A stretch of DNA of 64,000 bases. Source: Vespa crabro (Eukaryota; Arthropoda; Insecta; Hymenoptera; Vespidae). Both the position numbers and the translations under genes were made by a program. Each line of letters begins with the position of its first letter. The stretch's first letter is position 1. Where the stretch lies: contig NC_060969.1 of assembly GCF_910589235.1 (NCBI RefSeq), positions 1,466,001 to 1,530,000 of the forward strand. The letters are read 5' to 3'. Shown here in pieces: positions 62,151 to 64,000 of the stretch. Below the pieces are notes generated by a model. That model made no database searches. It had not been told where the DNA came from and saw nothing but the letters and a program-made list of their open reading frames with translations.

Positions 62151-62500
62151 GGCATTATTGGCAGCACTGGATCACTTTGTGTGTGTGTGTGTATTATTCA
62201 CTGTATTCACTTCTTGAAAATATTCCAACATTATATTGTTAATTAGCTGTACTCTAAGAGCATTTATGTCTCTTAAGTTAAAACATACTCTCTGATTTTT
62301 ACATATTATTTCACTTCGCATTGTCTTCCGCAGTCACGAAGAATAATAACTAGCATATACGTTTTTTTGTTGTTTTTTTTTTCTTTCGTAAGTATATCCT
62401 CAACGAATCCTTATGTACAAAACTTAGATATACAGAATACACTTGCACTCGTACGTACTTCGCCATCATGGGGCGTCAATAAATTAAATTTTTATCTTCT
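62151..62500. other. Non-coding stretch, nothing recognised
   Basis: The region holds a short (GT)n run near 62177-62191 and AT-rich sequence; AATAAA occurs on the plus strand at about 62479. No gene or RNA was recognised. Confidence 0.6.
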
Positions 62501-62501
62501 A

Positions 62502-62565
62502 AATTATTATTATTATTATTATTAATATTATTATTTACTTACTATTATTATTATTATTTACTTAC

Positions 62566-62602
<37 letters not shown>

Positions 62603-62680
62603 ATTATAATTATTATTATTATTATTATTATTATTATAATTATTATTACTAATGTTATTATTATTAATATTATATTCTTA
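62502..62680. repeat. (ATT)n microsatellite
   Basis: Long interrupted array of ATT units on the plus strand, broken by ACTTACT and AATTATA segments. It is among the most variable kinds of insect microsatellite. Confidence 0.9.
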
Positions 62681-62877
62681 TTATACATCCCCCTCCCCGA
62701 ACTTTAGAAAGGTTTCTCTACGTTACAAAAGTACGATGTCTTCGATACAAATGAGTATGAAAAAATCGACGAGTGTGCGTTAATTAGCTACTACCGAACT
62801 TTAATCGAATATAATCGAAAATTACGTTCGATGCGAGTCGCAAATTCCAGTATAAAAAGAAAACGTATATAATGTAT

Positions 62878-62880
<3 letters not shown>

Positions 62881-62914
<34 letters not shown>
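62881..62914. repeat. (AT)17 microsatellite
   Basis: Perfect AT dinucleotide run followed by shorter ATAT blocks to about 62960. Confidence 0.9.
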
Positions 62915-62917
<3 letters not shown>

Positions 62918-63169
62918 AATACATATATATATATTTCCATATATATATATATTTATATATGGAAAAAGTTGGAAACGCTTCGTTAATTAATTCGAGACAT
63001 CGTACGAGACGGTCGAGCCTCCTTCTTCTCCTCCTCTTCACAATTACATCCCCCCTACCCTTTTTCCTATCCTAACACACATCTTGACGCGACGGAAAAT
63101 CGTCTCATAGACACATTAAACTCCTCTTCCTTTTTTCCCTCTCCCTCGCCACTGATTTGCTCTACATAA

Positions 63170-63258
63170 CATACAATATATATATTCATATAATATATAT
63201 AATATTCAATAATATTTATATATATTTATATATTTATATTCATATTTATATGTACTTA

Positions 63259-63304
<46 letters not shown>

Positions 63305-63355
63305 GTATATATATATATATATATACTTTTTTTCGTTCTATATATATACAGCGAT
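63170..63355. repeat. Compound AT-rich microsatellite block
   Basis: Alternating TA/AT blocks with a long perfect stretch at 63261-63292, then GTATAT-interrupted repeats to about 63325. Confidence 0.85.
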
Positions 63356-63539
63356 ATATAATGTCTGTCTCAATAATATTTTATGAATTAGTAACACTAG
63401 GTTGCTAAATAATAACATTCTTGGACCTCATTTGTATATAGCCAGCACCTTACGTTGTTGAACCTTCAGCTCGAACGGAAGAGTCATCCCTTCTGTTATA
63501 TTTAAAAAAATATAAAGTGTAACCATTCCTTCACTCCCT

Positions 63540-63800
63540 CCTTTACTCCTTTCCTCTTTTCTCTCTTTCTCTCTCTCTCTCCTCCCAGAGCTCGTTCCGC
63601 AAAATTCTTTTAAAACTGACACATTCTCTATTCTCAAGGGAAACTCTTTTTTCCGCTACCTCTTCACCTCTTTTCTCTCTCTCTCTCTTTCTCTCTCTCT
63701 CTCCCTTCTCTATTTCTCTCGCGTCCCTTTCACTCTCTTTCTCTCTTTCTCTTTCTCTCTCACTCTTTCACTCTCCCTCCTTCTCTATTTCTCTATTTCT
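63540..63800. repeat. CT-rich tract (GA repeats on the minus strand)
   Basis: Runs of CTCTCT and TTTCTC cover about 260 bases, with dense stretches at 63558-63583 and 63668-63716. On the minus strand this gives many GAGAG elements, the site bound by GAGA factor in Drosophila. It may be promoter-related for a gene beyond the window or simply a simple repeat. Confidence 0.75.
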
Positions 63801-64000
63801 TTCTACTTTCCAAGTCTCGTCACAGCCCTCATTTCGTTTCGCATTAAAACTTTTCAGGTTTTTATTAAACGTTTCTTCGTCACGCCACATATAACAATTT
63901 TCTAGATAACATACATAATCATCTAATATACAATAAATAATTTATCGCGTTTATATCCCCAATGTACAATTTTCGCTTAAACTTTTTCTTTCTCTCTGTC
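63801..64000. other. Non-coding end of window
   Basis: AT-rich sequence after the CT tract without recognised features, continuing to the window edge. Confidence 0.5.

Noticed and set aside
62784..63408. Open frames rich in Tyr and Ile on both strands
   Set aside because: They are translations of (AT)n microsatellites.
63428..63637. Minus-strand open frame rich in Arg, Glu and Lys
   Set aside because: Its charged stretch is simply the translation of the CT/GA simple repeat, and the flanks match no family I know.

Overview
The window looks like insect nuclear DNA. It is AT-rich, has many short introns (mostly 70-120 bases), long homopolymer and (AT)n/(ATT)n tracts, and insect-like proteins. 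A hymenopteran (bee, ant or wasp) is my best guess, but that rests on style and composition, not on a diagnostic marker.

Three protein-coding genes account for bases 91-60642. (1) Bases 91-47980, plus strand: the 3' part of dumpy (dpy), the giant apical extracellular-matrix/ZP protein. I can place 115 consecutive exons encoding about 11,845 residues. The 5' part of the gene lies before the window. The first 90 exons have a regular layout: each is about 300-340 bases, begins and ends in phase 1, and encodes EGF - DPY module - EGF with 16 cysteines. They fall into six recognisable classes (here A to F) that recur in strict order 15 times, giving a higher-order repeat of about 630 residues. The array then decays (38305-40443) into a C-terminal EGF/DPY mosaic (40556-46324), a ZP domain (46418-47372), a furin-type RRRR site, a transmembrane helix and a short cytoplasmic tail. 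(2) Bases 49121-51361, minus strand: RtcB (HSPC117), the tRNA-splicing ligase, 10 coding exons, 506 residues, with all metal ligands and the guanylated histidine present. (3) Bases 52276-60642, minus strand: alpha-spectrin, 8 coding exons, 2,419 residues, complete with SH3 domain and two canonical EF-hands.

Dumpy and RtcB converge tail-to-tail across about 1.1 kb. RtcB lies downstream of alpha-spectrin on the same strand, with about 0.9 kb between them. Beyond the alpha-spectrin start (60643-64000) I see promoter-like motifs and then mainly microsatellites, poly-T and a CT-rich tract. One short stretch there resembles a decayed ABC-transporter Walker A region.

The genes do not form a pathway, although dumpy and alpha-spectrin both serve epithelial mechanics: dumpy links the apical surface to cuticle, and spectrin supports the membrane from inside. 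The observations most worth checking are the six-exon higher-order repeat of dumpy with class-specific splice donors, a candidate 45-base cassette exon in alpha-spectrin, a zero-length-exon (recursive-splice-like) site in the one large dumpy intron, and a gustatory-receptor-like relic on the opposite strand of that intron.
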